Part shown: piece by piece, positions 1-7,779 of the stretch
How positions within the stretch are numbered: position 1 is the stretch's first letter
How the letters are laid out: each line of letters starts with the position of its first letter
NCBI RefSeq assembly: GCF_042429235.1
Contig: NZ_JBHMBA010000008.1
Origin: Arthrobacter_B citreus
GTDB lineage: Bacteria; Actinomycetota; Actinomycetes; Actinomycetales; Micrococcaceae
Direction: 5' to 3' (one strand)
DNA length: 64,000 bases
Position numbers and translations under genes: made by a program
The notes under the pieces: generated by a model
Databases searched by the model: none
What the model was told of the DNA's origin: nothing
The model's input: only the letters and a program-made list of their open reading frames with translations

Positions 1-135
1 GCTGAAGTCCACCTCTGCGCCGACTCCCTTGAAGTCGTAGCGCTGAGCCAGTTCCTTCTGGGCCTGGTTCAGGGCGTTGGCAACTTCCTGTTTATCGATC
101 TTGCTCACGACATCGAATGATGACTCGCTGGCCAT
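1..135 (-). CDS. YajQ/DUF520 family nucleotide-binding protein, N-terminal 45 residues only
   Basis: Reading the minus strand from an ATG at 135 gives 45 codons that run off the window edge. The peptide starts MASESSFDVVSKIDKQEV and continues through a NALNQAQKEL and YDFKG segment, which is the conserved beginning of the YajQ (DUF520, UPF0234) family. Members are about 160-165 residues and fold as two ferredoxin-like domains. Some bind cyclic di-GMP, and in phages of the host they have been reported to affect transcription, but the cellular role is unsettled. Only about a quarter of the gene is visible. The gene is divergent from the small secreted protein at 314. Confidence 0.85.
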   Translation of the reverse strand, partial: MASESSFDVVSKIDKQEVANALNQAQKELAQRYDFKGVGAEVDFS

Positions 136-313
136 GTGTGCTCCTTGCAGTAGTTTTTCTCCTGCGTCCAGCCTAGTAGCTCCGGGCATCCGTGGCAGCC
201 CTCACAGGTTGCACTCAGGCTACGCGGGGAGTTGTCCCATTTTTCTCGGCGACAGTATGGGGGTGACTACGACAGGAAAGCATCCCAAGGATCCCCGTCC
301 CCGACGCACCCCC

Positions 314-622
314 ATGAGCAAACTGCGCACTGCGGCCGCGGGGTCAGTCCTCGCGGCAGTATCGATTACGGGCGTCGGCGCCGCAGCCGCCCCGGCCTCA
401 GCCGCTGAGCTGCGCTCCTTCCTGGCACCGCTGGACCGCACCGGAGACGCAGCGGTGCTGGACGGCGCCGCTGCCGAAGAACAGGAGCTGGCAAGCAATG
501 CGGGCAGGCTGCAGGGCATCCGCGAAGACCTGGCAAACGCCGTCGCCTGGGGATCCGTGAGCCAACAGCAGGCAGACCGGTTCTACGCCCAGATGCAGTC
601 ACGGATCGCCCGCGGACTCTAG
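314..622 (+). CDS. Small secreted hypothetical protein (102 aa)
   Basis: The ATG at 314 begins MSKLRTAAAGSVLAAV, a basic start followed by a hydrophobic stretch and an APASA site, so it reads as a Sec signal peptide of about 30 residues. The mature part is about 70 residues, alanine- and glutamate-rich, mostly predicted helix, with no cysteine and no family I recognise. The open frame extends upstream to 77, but that extension overlaps the divergent YajQ start and has no sensible composition. An ATG at 257 is an alternative start that would put 19 residues before the signal peptide. Function unknown; export is an inference from the N-terminus. Confidence 0.6.
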   Translation: MSKLRTAAAGSVLAAVSITGVGAAAAPASAAELRSFLAPLDRTGDAAVLDGAAAEEQELASNAGRLQGIREDLANAVAWGSVSQQQADRFYAQMQSRIARGL

Positions 623-747
623 CCCTGCACCGCCCCGGCACGCCCGGAAAAACATCCGCAGCCCGCCGATTCGTATCTTGGGCAAAAGTTCTGTAAAGTT
701 GTTTAGGCCGCAGTCGCTTGCGGCGGTCTTCTTCACTGAAGATGTTC

Positions 748-829
748 GGCAGATTACCCGAGCGGCCAAAGGGGGCTGACTGTAAATCAGCTGGCAACGC
801 CTTCACTGGTTCGAATCCAGTATCTGCCA
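748..829 (+). tRNA. tRNA-Tyr (anticodon GTA)
   Basis: An 82-nt cloverleaf with a long variable arm. The acceptor GGCAGAT pairs with ATCTGCC (822-828) and the discriminator is A829. The anticodon stem GCTGA/TCAGC encloses the loop CTGTAAA, giving GTA at 782-784. The T-arm is ACTGG-TTCGAAT-CCAGT. The CCA end is not encoded in full. It is a lone tRNA gene with its own terminator 13 bases downstream. Confidence 0.97.
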
Positions 830-841
830 CCGAACGGGGAA

Positions 842-880
842 AACCCGCTCCACCAGGAAACTGGCGGGGCGGGTTTTTTC
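842..880 (+). terminator. Rho-independent terminator after tRNA-Tyr
   Basis: The segment AAACCCGC-TCC pairs with GG-GGCGGGTTT across a short loop, and the 3' arm ends in a run of six T. It sits between tRNA-Tyr and the thioredoxin gene. Confidence 0.8.
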
Positions 881-960
881 TTGCCCGGCTACACCGCGGC
901 CCCTTCACCGCTGAGCGAACATATAGAGACATCTCCTCCGGCGGCGGATAGCGTTGAGGG

Positions 961-1359
961 ATGGCAACTATCGACATCACCGAGGCAACGTTCCCCGAGA
1001 CCATTGAGGAAAACGACATCGTGTTCGTGGACTTCTGGGCGGACTGGTGCGGCCCGTGCAAGCAGTTCGCGCCGGTGTACGACGCCGTTTCCCAGCAACA
1101 CGAGGACATCACCTTCGCGAAGGTGGATACCGAAGCGGAGCAGGGACTGGCGGCTGCCGCGGGCATCACCTCCATCCCCACGCTGATGGCTTTCCGCGAG
1201 AAGGTCCTGGTCTTTTCCCAGCCCGGCGCACTCAACGCCTCCCAGTTCAGTGAACTGGTGGAAGCGGTCAAGGGACTGGACATGAAGGGCGTCCACGAGC
1301 AGATCGCCGCCCAGGAAAACGGACAGGCCGCCGCCGGTTCAGACGGGCAAGCCAGCTAG
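961..1359 (+). CDS. Thioredoxin-family protein
   Basis: A 132-residue thioredoxin fold with a canonical WCGPC active site at residues 29-33 and the TSIPT cis-proline loop near residue 74. It should act as a cytoplasmic dithiol-disulfide reductant. The last 20 or so residues (AAQENGQAAAGSDGQ) form a hydrophilic tail that standard 105-110 residue thioredoxins lack. No signal peptide or membrane segment is present. It is a single gene with its own terminator, not next to a thioredoxin reductase, so the reducing partner is unknown. In a mycothiol-using actinomycete it could serve general disulfide repair. The start is the ATG at 961; GAGGG is directly adjacent, which is tighter than usual. Confidence 0.93.
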   Translation: MATIDITEATFPETIEENDIVFVDFWADWCGPCKQFAPVYDAVSQQHEDITFAKVDTEAEQGLAAAAGITSIPTLMAFREKVLVFSQPGALNASQFSELVEAVKGLDMKGVHEQIAAQENGQAAAGSDGQAS

Positions 1360-1425
1360 CACTCCGTTCTTCCGCTCTGCAGAAGGATTGCCCGCCACCA
1401 CACGGGTTTATCCTGATCGATCTTT

Positions 1426-1469
1426 GGCCGCGCCGGTCCCTACGGGACCGGCGCGGCCTTTCGTTTTTA
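1426..1469 (+). terminator. Rho-independent terminator after thioredoxin
   Basis: GGCCGCGCCGGTCCC (1426-1440), loop TACG, then the matching arm at 1445-1458 followed by TTTCGTTTTTA. It is a 14-15 bp nearly perfect stem. Confidence 0.9.
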
Positions 1470-1616
1470 TCTTCCGTGCCACCCTGTTCGAGGGGCGATC
1501 CGCGGCGGTAGTGTCGTACCCACCTTGAGCGGAGCCGGGGCACGCCGGCCAAGCCGGCAGGTACCGGACGCCCGCGAGGCTCACAGTCAATGACGATTAG
1601 AGCGAGGCGAAAACCC

Positions 1617-2834
1617 ATGAGCGGAAACCGCGGAGTTGCCTACATCGAGCCCGGTGTGGTGGAAGTGCAGGACATCGACTATCCCACCTTCGAACTGCGG
1701 GACGGTCCCGGGGTGAATCCGGCCAATGTCGGCCGGAAAGTGCCCCATGGGGCCATCCTGAAAGTGGTCACATCCAATATCTGCGGATCGGACCAGCACA
1801 TGGTCCGGGGCCGCACCACGGCACCGCCCAATTTGATCCTGGGACATGAGATCACCGGCGAAATCGTGGAGACCGGACCGGACGTGGAATTCCACTCCGT
1901 CGGAGACCTGGTGTCGGTGCCCTTCAACATTTCCTGCGGGCGCTGCCGAAACTGCAAGGAACGGAAAACCGGAATCTGCCTGAACGTTAACCCGGACCGT
2001 CCCGGCAGCGCCTACGGCTATGTCGACATGGGAGGCTGGGTGGGCGGCCAATCGGAGTACGTCCTGGTGCCGTACGCGGACTGGAACCTGCTGCGTTTCC
2101 CGGACAAGGACCAGGCGATGGAGAAGATCCTGGACCTGACGATGCTCTCGGACATCTTCCCCACCGGCTATCACGGAGCCATTACGGCAGGAACACGGGT
2201 GGGATCGACGGTGTATGTTGCCGGCGCCGGCCCGGTGGGCCTGGCCGCAGCTGCCAGTGCGCAGCTGCTCGGTGCCGCCGTCGTCATTGTCGGCGACCTG
2301 AACGAGGAGCGGCTGGCACAGGCCCGCAGCTTCGGCTGCGAAACCGTCGACGTGTCCAAGGGCGATCCGCGGGACCAGATTGAGCAGCTGCTCGGGGTGC
2401 CGGAAGTGGACTGCGCGGTGGACGCCGTTGGCTTTGAAGCGCGCGGCCACGGTGAAGGTGCGGCGACGGAGGCGCCTGCGACAGTGCTGAATTCCCTCAT
2501 GGACATCACCGCGGCGGGCGGCGCCATGGGCATCCCGGGGCTGTACGTCACCGGAGATCCGGGCGGCATTGACGAGGCCGCCAAAGTGGGTTCGCTGTCC
2601 CTGAACCTGGGGGCAGGCTGGGCCAAGTCGTTGTCCTTCACCACGGGACAGTGTCCGGTGATGAAGTACAACCGGGACCTGATGATGGCCATCCTGCACG
2701 ACAAGGTGCAGATTGCCAAAGCGGTGAACGCCACCACCATCAGCCTGGACCAGGCACCGGAGTCCTACCGGGAGTTCGACTCCGGGGTGGCGCGCAAGTA
2801 CGTCATTGATCCGCACGGGATGGTGCGCACCTAA
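1617..2834 (+). CDS. fdhA: Glutathione-independent formaldehyde dehydrogenase (zinc alcohol dehydrogenase family)
   Basis: The product of 405 residues closely follows the Pseudomonas putida formaldehyde dehydrogenase/dismutase family: MSGNRGV start, SNICGSDQHMVRGRTT with the catalytic-zinc cysteine, GHEITGE with the zinc histidine, and the structural-zinc cluster CGRCRNCKERKTGIC. The NAD-binding GAGPVGLAAA motif is in the middle, with the long AVDAVGFEARGHG insertion loop that marks this subfamily. These enzymes oxidise formaldehyde to formate with tightly bound NAD and no thiol cofactor. The ATG at 1617 matches the family start; an upstream in-frame ATG at 1590 would add nine residues. A terminator separates it from thioredoxin. 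It complements the thiol-dependent route expected in a mycothiol producer. Confidence 0.93.
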   Translation: MSGNRGVAYIEPGVVEVQDIDYPTFELRDGPGVNPANVGRKVPHGAILKVVTSNICGSDQHMVRGRTTAPPNLILGHEITGEIVETGPDVEFHSVGDLVSVPFNISCGRCRNCKERKTGICLNVNPDRPGSAYGYVDMGGWVGGQSEYVLVPYADWNLLRFPDKDQAMEKILDLTMLSDIFPTGYHGAITAGTRVGSTVYVAGAGPVGLAAAASAQLLGAAVVIVGDLNEERLAQARSFGCETVDVSKGDPRDQIEQLLGVPEVDCAVDAVGFEARGHGEGAATEAPATVLNSLMDITAAGGAMGIPGLYVTGDPGGIDEAAKVGSLSLNLGAGWAKSLSFTTGQCPVMKYNRDLMMAILHDKVQIAKAVNATTISLDQAPESYREFDSGVARKYVIDPHGMVRT

Positions 2835-2882
2835 CCGCCGCAAAAGCCGCAGCCCGGGCAGCCCGCCCGGTGCCGCCGATGG

Positions 2883-2914
2883 GGGCCGGAACCGAAAGCG
2901 GTTTCGGCCCTTTG
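2883..2914 (+). terminator. Hairpin with short T-tract after fdhA
   Basis: GGGCCGgAACC, loop GAAAGC, GGTTtCGGCCC, then TTTG. The stem has one mismatch and the T-tract is short, so it is a weaker candidate. The rest of the 295-base gap up to 3130 shows no gene, tRNA or riboswitch that I recognise. Confidence 0.6.
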
Positions 2915-3129
2915 CATGCGGTGAGCGCTGCTGTGTCTTCTCTTGGCTTTGGACGCGGAAGTAAAATCGTTGCTCCGGGCCACGCGCCGTATCTGCGGCT
3001 CCCCGGCACATCATTCACCTGGCGCCGAGCCGGAAACGGGGATGTCATGTCCACTCAGAAGCCCGCCGTTCCACGCACCAACCGTCAGCAAATAACCACC
3101 TGCACCGCCGTCCGCCGGGAAGACCGGCC

Positions 3130-4731
3130 ATGAACGGCGCGGATACCGCCTGGGTCCTGGTCTGCGCCGGGCTCGTCCTGTTCATGACGCCCGGGCTGGC
3201 GCTTTTCTACGGGGGAATGGTCCCGGTCCGCAACGTCCTGACCATGATGATGCAGAATATTATTCCGCTGGGCATCATCACCATCACCTGGGTGCTGGTG
3301 GGTTACACGCTGGCGTTCAGCAACCGGGGAAACTCCCTGGTGGGCGAGTTCGACGCCCTGGCCCTGATCGATGTGGATACGCCGCAGTTCCATACGGTGA
3401 CCGCCGGGGTGACGATTCCGGCGCTCGCCTTTGTCGCCTACCAGATGATGTTCGCCATCATCACTCCCGCCCTGCTCACGGGAGCGACGGCCGGACGCCT
3501 CAAATTCGCGGGCTGGACGGTTTTCCTCGCGGCATGGTCCATCCTCGTCTACCCGCAGGTGGCCCGCTGGCTGTGGCACCCCAAGGGGTGGCTGACGCAG
3601 CTGGGTGCCCAGGACTGGGCCGGCGGGATGGTGGTCCACGCCTCAGCGGGCGCCGCCGCCATTGCGGTGCTCCTGGTGGTGGGGCGGCGCCGGGGCTGGC
3701 CAAACCCCCAAACATCACCCAACAACCTCCCGCTCATGCTCGTTGGCGCCGGCATCCTGTGGTTCGGATGGTTTGGGTTCAACGCCGGGGACGGGCTGCA
3801 GGCCAACGATATTGCCGCCCAGGCCCTCATCAACACCCATGTGGCCGGGGGTGCGGCCATGCTCACCTGGCTGCTGGTGGAACGGCTGAGCAGCGGCCAC
3901 TCCACTCTGGTTGGCGCGGTGTCCGGTGCCGTTGCCGGCCTGGCCACCATCACTCCGTGTGCCGGCTATGTCGGCACGGGCGCGGCACTGCTGATCGGCC
4001 TCATCGCAGGATGCGCTTGCTGCTTCGCCGTGCGGCTCAAGCACGTGCTGCATTACGACGACGCCCTGGACGTGATTGCCGTGCACTTCCTCGGCGGTGT
4101 CCTCGGGTCCTTCCTGCTGGGCTTCTTTGCCGACAGCTCCATCAACCCGGTCAGCGAGGACGGCGTCTTCTCCGGCGGCGGGGGACTGCTGCTGTGGCAC
4201 CAGGTGGTGGCCATTGTCAGCGTGGTGGTGTTCTCCTTCATCCTCAGCTGGGTGATCGCGGTTATCATCAACCGCACCATGGGACTGCGTGAACCGGGCC
4301 CGGAGCAGTATGACCTGGACCGGGTGCAGCAGGGAGCTTCCGGGTACGCACTCAGCGGGATCATCTCCCGCCCGACAGCCAGCGGCCGTGCCGCCGAGGA
4401 AGGCACCTTCGCCGGACGGAGCACGGACAGCCGCATCGGACCGCCCGAGTTCCTGCTCAGCGCCGTGGTGAACACGAACCGGATCGACGGCCTGCGCGAT
4501 GCGCTCCTGATGGCCGGAGCCCGGTCCCTGGAACTCGCGGACGCGGCGGTCTACACGGGCACGCTGCGGACCGAGAACTTCCGCGGCCGGGACCGCAAGC
4601 TGGATTTCGAAGACCGGCTGCGGGTGCTGACCGCCGTTGACTCCGACCATGAGGAAGCCGTCGCAGCGGTACTCAGGAATTTCGGCGCGGAACCGGAGAC
4701 CCTTTACCGGCTGCCCGCCACCCCGGCCTGA
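3130..4731 (+). CDS. amt: Ammonium transporter (Amt) with C-terminal P-II-like domain
   Basis: 533 residues. The first about 400 are an Amt/Mep/Rh channel with 11 membrane segments, early LFYGGMV and the twin pore histidines at H170 (GGMVVHASAG) and H319 (IAVHFLGG). After a linker at about 405-436 the chain continues with a P-II (GlnB/GlnK) fold, residues about 437-530: LLSAVVNTNRIDGLRDAL, then a T-loop-like TENFRGRDRKLDF, then ADVS-type strands. In GlnB the T-loop has tyrosines at positions 46 and 51; here they align with F and R, so the usual uridylylation/adenylylation site is absent. Ammonium uptake is well supported. Gating by the fused domain is an inference. GlnR, encoded at 36.2-36.9 kb, is the obvious regulator, but I could not identify a GlnR box in the leader. 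The 3' end overlaps the convergent thuA-like gene by 28 bp. Confidence 0.93.
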   Translation: MNGADTAWVLVCAGLVLFMTPGLALFYGGMVPVRNVLTMMMQNIIPLGIITITWVLVGYTLAFSNRGNSLVGEFDALALIDVDTPQFHTVTAGVTIPALAFVAYQMMFAIITPALLTGATAGRLKFAGWTVFLAAWSILVYPQVARWLWHPKGWLTQLGAQDWAGGMVVHASAGAAAIAVLLVVGRRRGWPNPQTSPNNLPLMLVGAGILWFGWFGFNAGDGLQANDIAAQALINTHVAGGAAMLTWLLVERLSSGHSTLVGAVSGAVAGLATITPCAGYVGTGAALLIGLIAGCACCFAVRLKHVLHYDDALDVIAVHFLGGVLGSFLLGFFADSSINPVSEDGVFSGGGGLLLWHQVVAIVSVVVFSFILSWVIAVIINRTMGLREPGPEQYDLDRVQQGASGYALSGIISRPTASGRAAEEGTFAGRSTDSRIGPPEFLLSAVVNTNRIDGLRDALLMAGARSLELADAAVYTGTLRTENFRGRDRKLDFEDRLRVLTAVDSDHEEAVAAVLRNFGAEPETLYRLPATPA

Positions 4732-5477
4732 TCCAGGAACCAGCCCCGCGCCGGGTTGCCGACCTCGGGGGCGATCCGGTCGGCGTCGGGCCGGGCAACC
4801 CACTGGACACTGTTGGCCAGCACCCGCTGGATCTGCGGATGGTGATAGACCGGGTACTCCTGGTCCCCGGGGCTGAAGTAGAAGATCCTGCCTTTGCCCC
4901 GGGAAAAGGTCACTCCGGAACGGAAGACTTCACCGCCCTCAAAGGAACTGATGAAGATCAGGTCATCGGGTTCGGGGATGTCGAACAGTTCCCCGTACAT
5001 TTCCTGCTGGGGAATGACAATGGGGCTTTCAACCCCGGCCGCGATGGGATGGGACGGCTTGACCGTCCAGACCAGCTCGCGTTCGGCGTCGTTACGCCAC
5101 TGCAGCGAGCAGCTGGTCCCCAGCAGCTTGGTGAAGATTTTCGAGAAATGCCCGGAGTGCAGCACCACCAGCCCCATGCCCGCCAGCACATGCCGTTGCA
5201 CGCGTTCCACGACGGCGTCGCTCACGTCGGCGTGGGCGCGGTGTCCCCACCACAGCAGGACGTCGGTCTGAGCCAGCCGGTCTTCGGTGAGGCCGTGTTC
5301 CTCGTCGGCCAGGAGGGCTGTACCAATGTCAGCCGCCGGAAAGTAGCCGGAAAGTCCTGCCTTGATGGCGCCGTGGATCCCGTCCGGATACATCTGCGCC
5401 ATGCTCGCCGGTTCATTGTTTTCCTCGTGGACTCCCTCGTTCCAGACCAGGATCCGGAGTTTGTCATTCACGGCCAC
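4704..5477 (-). CDS. ThuA-family (trehalose-utilisation-type) protein
   Basis: 257 residues with the ThuA signature set: RILVWNEGVHE at the start, WWGHRAH, GLVVLHSGHFSK and YFSPGDQEYPVYHH near the end. ThuA proteins have a class I glutamine amidotransferase-like fold. In rhizobia ThuAB act on trehalose and related disaccharides through 3-keto intermediates. The start is a GTG whose G overlaps the stop of the upstream Gfo/Idh/MocA gene (TAGTG), so the pair is translationally coupled, as thuB-thuA pairs are. No sugar ABC transporter is adjacent, so the substrate cannot be named. The stop lies inside the convergent amt gene (28 bp overlap). Confidence 0.9.
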   Translation of the reverse strand: MAVNDKLRILVWNEGVHEENNEPASMAQMYPDGIHGAIKAGLSGYFPAADIGTALLADEEHGLTEDRLAQTDVLLWWGHRAHADVSDAVVERVQRHVLAGMGLVVLHSGHFSKIFTKLLGTSCSLQWRNDAERELVWTVKPSHPIAAGVESPIVIPQQEMYGELFDIPEPDDLIFISSFEGGEVFRSGVTFSRGKGRIFYFSPGDQEYPVYHHPQIQRVLANSVQWVARPDADRIAPEVGNPARGWFLDQAGVAGSR

Positions 5478-6577
5478 TACATCATCACCTCACGGAATTG
5501 TGCTGCTGATTGGTAACAGGCATCGATGACCCGCGCCCGGGTCAGGGCAAGCGAGCCGTCGTGTTCCCCCCATACTGCCGCACCGGCCCGGATGGTGCCG
5601 ATAAAACTGTTGACGACAGCCTGATGCGCAAGGCCGGGAAGGGCCTCCGGCGCGTAATCGGCGTTGACCCCGGCCTTGTCGGTGAAGACCCGCAGGTCCG
5701 CAACCGGCGTATTGGAAGCTCCCACGGCGCGCAGCTCCGCTCCGCCGTCGGTGCCGTACACAGTGAAATCCATCAGGTCCTCGGTTTCCCGGTAGCTCGC
5801 CCAGCCGGCTTCCAGGATGAGCGTGCCCCCGCCCTCCAGCCGGATGAACGCGGAGGCGAAGTCCTCCACGTCGAAGGCCAGATTGGTGTCCATAGCCGTG
5901 TAGGCCGCGTTTCCGCCGCGGCCCCGCGGACCCAGTTCGGAATAGGCAGAAGCGGATACCGACAGCACCTTCGGTTCTCCCAGCAGATGGAGGGCATAGT
6001 CGAGGACGTGCACGCCAATATCCGCCAGCGGCCCGCCGCCGGATTTGTCCCTGCTGGTGAACCAGCTGCCGAGCATGGGGATCCCTTCCCGGCGCAGCCA
6101 GGATGCTTTGGCGTAGTAGGGACGGCCCAGTTCCCCGGCGTCGATAATCCGCTTCAGGGCCTGGATGTCGCCGCGGAAACGGTGATTGAAGGCGACGTCG
6201 AGAACGCGTCCGGCCCGGCGGGCGGCATCGACCATCTGCTGGCCTTCGGCTCCGTTGCGGGCGATGGGTTTCTCGCTGAGCACATGGAGCCCGCGGTCAA
6301 GCGCAGCGACGGCAATCGGAGCATGGAGGAAGGTCGGGACCGCCACGCTGACGGCGTCAAGGTCCTCCACCTCCAGCAGCTCCTCCCAGCCGGCAAAGGC
6401 CTCCCGAATCCCGTACCGGCTCTGCAGCTCGGCCAGCAGCTCGGTCTCCATGCCGGCCAGGGCCACGACCTCCACACCATCCATCTCCTGGTAGGCCTTG
6501 ATGTGCTGCTGGCCCGCCCAGCCGATTCCGATGACCCCAACCCGGAGGACCGGCTGGTCAGTGTGCTGCTCATTCAC
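5477..6577 (-). CDS. Gfo/Idh/MocA-family NAD(P)-dependent oxidoreductase
   Basis: 366 residues. The N-terminal Rossmann domain has GVIGIGWAGQQHIKAY, followed by the SVAVPTFLHAPIAVAAL and HVLSEKPIA motif (catalytic lysine in EKP). The C-terminal domain includes the GGGPLADIGVHVLDYALHLLG segment with its conserved aspartate and histidine. Such enzymes oxidise a sugar or polyol hydroxyl with NAD(P). Coupling to a ThuA protein suggests a ThuB-like role, making a 3-keto sugar, but the substrate is not evident from sequence. This is the first gene of the two-gene minus-strand unit. Confidence 0.9.
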   Translation of the reverse strand: MNEQHTDQPVLRVGVIGIGWAGQQHIKAYQEMDGVEVVALAGMETELLAELQSRYGIREAFAGWEELLEVEDLDAVSVAVPTFLHAPIAVAALDRGLHVLSEKPIARNGAEGQQMVDAARRAGRVLDVAFNHRFRGDIQALKRIIDAGELGRPYYAKASWLRREGIPMLGSWFTSRDKSGGGPLADIGVHVLDYALHLLGEPKVLSVSASAYSELGPRGRGGNAAYTAMDTNLAFDVEDFASAFIRLEGGGTLILEAGWASYRETEDLMDFTVYGTDGGAELRAVGASNTPVADLRVFTDKAGVNADYAPEALPGLAHQAVVNSFIGTIRAGAAVWGEHDGSLALTRARVIDACYQSAAQFREVMM

Positions 6578-6646
6578 GTGAGGTTCCTTTGCTGTTGGTC
6601 TTGCCGAGGAAGCCTACGTCATCGGTGTCCCGCGCCGGTGAATCGC

Positions 6647-7654
6647 CTAGCGGCGGCGGTGGTCCTCCGGGGTCAGCCGGGGGCCGAAGGCCTGCTTCCG
6701 GAAACCGCTGAGCACCAGCAGACGGACCACACGCTGGCGGTGCCCTGCCCACGGACGAAGCAGGGCCAGCATGCCGGCGTCGTCGGTTCGGCGTCCGGTC
6801 AGGGCCTCGCCCACGAAAGCCGCCAAGTGGTAATCGCCCACGGAGACGGAATCCGGGGCGCCGTGCGTGCGCTGCGTGATTTCGGCGGCACTCCACGGGC
6901 CTATCCCCGGAATCGACCGCAGGCGCGCGGAAAGGTCCGTACCCAACGGAACCGAGGCCAGCCGCTCCAGCCCGGACGCGGCGGCACACGCGCGCATGAT
7001 GGTGCCGGAACGGTGCGAATCCACCCCCGCGCGGTGCCACTCCCAGCTAGGCACCTTGCGCCACTGGGCTGCGGCAGGCGGAGCCTTGAGTCCCGCCGGT
7101 GCGGGTCCCGGCGCGTCCGTGCCGTACTTGGTGACCAGATACCGCCACGAGTAGTACGCCTCCATGGCCGTGACCTTCTGCTCCAGGATCACCGGGACAA
7201 TGCTGTCCAGCATCCGGCCGGTGCTGGGCAGCCGCAGGCCCGGATTCCGGCGCCGCACTTCCGCCAGCGCCGCCGGAAGCGTTTCGATGAAGTCGGGGTT
7301 GTCGAAGTCCGTCCAATCATCGGAATCACCCAGCAGCGCGGGAACGCCGGCCAGCGCCCGTTCGGCGCCCGGACCCCAGGCCCGGGCGAGAATGCGCGCC
7401 CCCGGGGCGGGAGCGGGCTGCTGGCGAAGCGCGATGGTCGCTGTGCCCTCCGGCGTGGTGAAGGCCATCCAGGCGACGCCGGAGCCGATCCGCACCGACG
7501 GATCTTTTCCGCCGTGAGCCAGGATTCGAAGTGACGTGTCCAAAGAGAAGGGGCGGTCCGATTCCCACAGCAGCGACAGCGAACCGTTCCCTGCGGCGGG
7601 GGAGGTTCCTGAGGAAGAGGTTCCTGAAGAAGAAACCGGCACGGACAACGACAT
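6647..7654 (-). CDS. AlkA-like DNA-3-methyladenine glycosylase (HhH-GPD superfamily)
   Basis: 335 residues from the ATG at 7654. The C-terminal half carries the helix-hairpin-helix RSIPGIGPWSAAEI followed by VSVGDYHLAA, with the catalytic aspartate of HhH-GPD glycosylases in GD. Before it comes an LEQKVT segment, also typical of AlkA. The expected role is base-excision removal of alkylated purines. The first 35 residues are serine- and glycine-rich with a repeated SSGTS and look disordered. The start is uncertain: the open frame reaches 7765, an in-frame ATG also lies at 7696, and the GGAGA ahead of 7654 is very close. It is divergent from cbs with a short shared promoter region. Confidence 0.85.
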   Translation of the reverse strand: MSLSVPVSSSGTSSSGTSPAAGNGSLSLLWESDRPFSLDTSLRILAHGGKDPSVRIGSGVAWMAFTTPEGTATIALRQQPAPAPGARILARAWGPGAERALAGVPALLGDSDDWTDFDNPDFIETLPAALAEVRRRNPGLRLPSTGRMLDSIVPVILEQKVTAMEAYYSWRYLVTKYGTDAPGPAPAGLKAPPAAAQWRKVPSWEWHRAGVDSHRSGTIMRACAAASGLERLASVPLGTDLSARLRSIPGIGPWSAAEITQRTHGAPDSVSVGDYHLAAFVGEALTGRRTDDAGMLALLRPWAGHRQRVVRLLVLSGFRKQAFGPRLTPEDHRRR

Positions 7655-7779
7655 ATCTCCATCGTCGCACGCACCGCTGACGCTCCCCGGCCGCATCGGA
7701 ACACCGCCGGTGTGGCTTTTGCTACGCCGCGTTCCGGGGAAAGCTGGACCGCCGGGGGTGAACAAGTAACGTGTTGCAC

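Noticed and set aside
366..1283. 305-codon minus-strand frame across tRNA-Tyr
   Set aside because: It crosses a tRNA gene, a terminator and the thioredoxin gene, so it cannot be a real gene.
2835..3129. Possible riboswitch or GlnR box ahead of amt
   Set aside because: I could not place a convincing GTnAC/GaAAC-type box or any known riboswitch core.
2870..3133. 87-codon frame in the amt leader
   Set aside because: No ribosome-binding site or hydrophobic/domain pattern; it starts inside the fdhA terminator hairpin and overlaps the amt start.
5510..7534. Long plus-strand frame of 674 codons opposite the Gfo/Idh and glycosylase genes
   Set aside because: It runs antisense to two genes with clear motifs. 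Absence of stops follows from GC-rich third positions, and its peptide matches no family.
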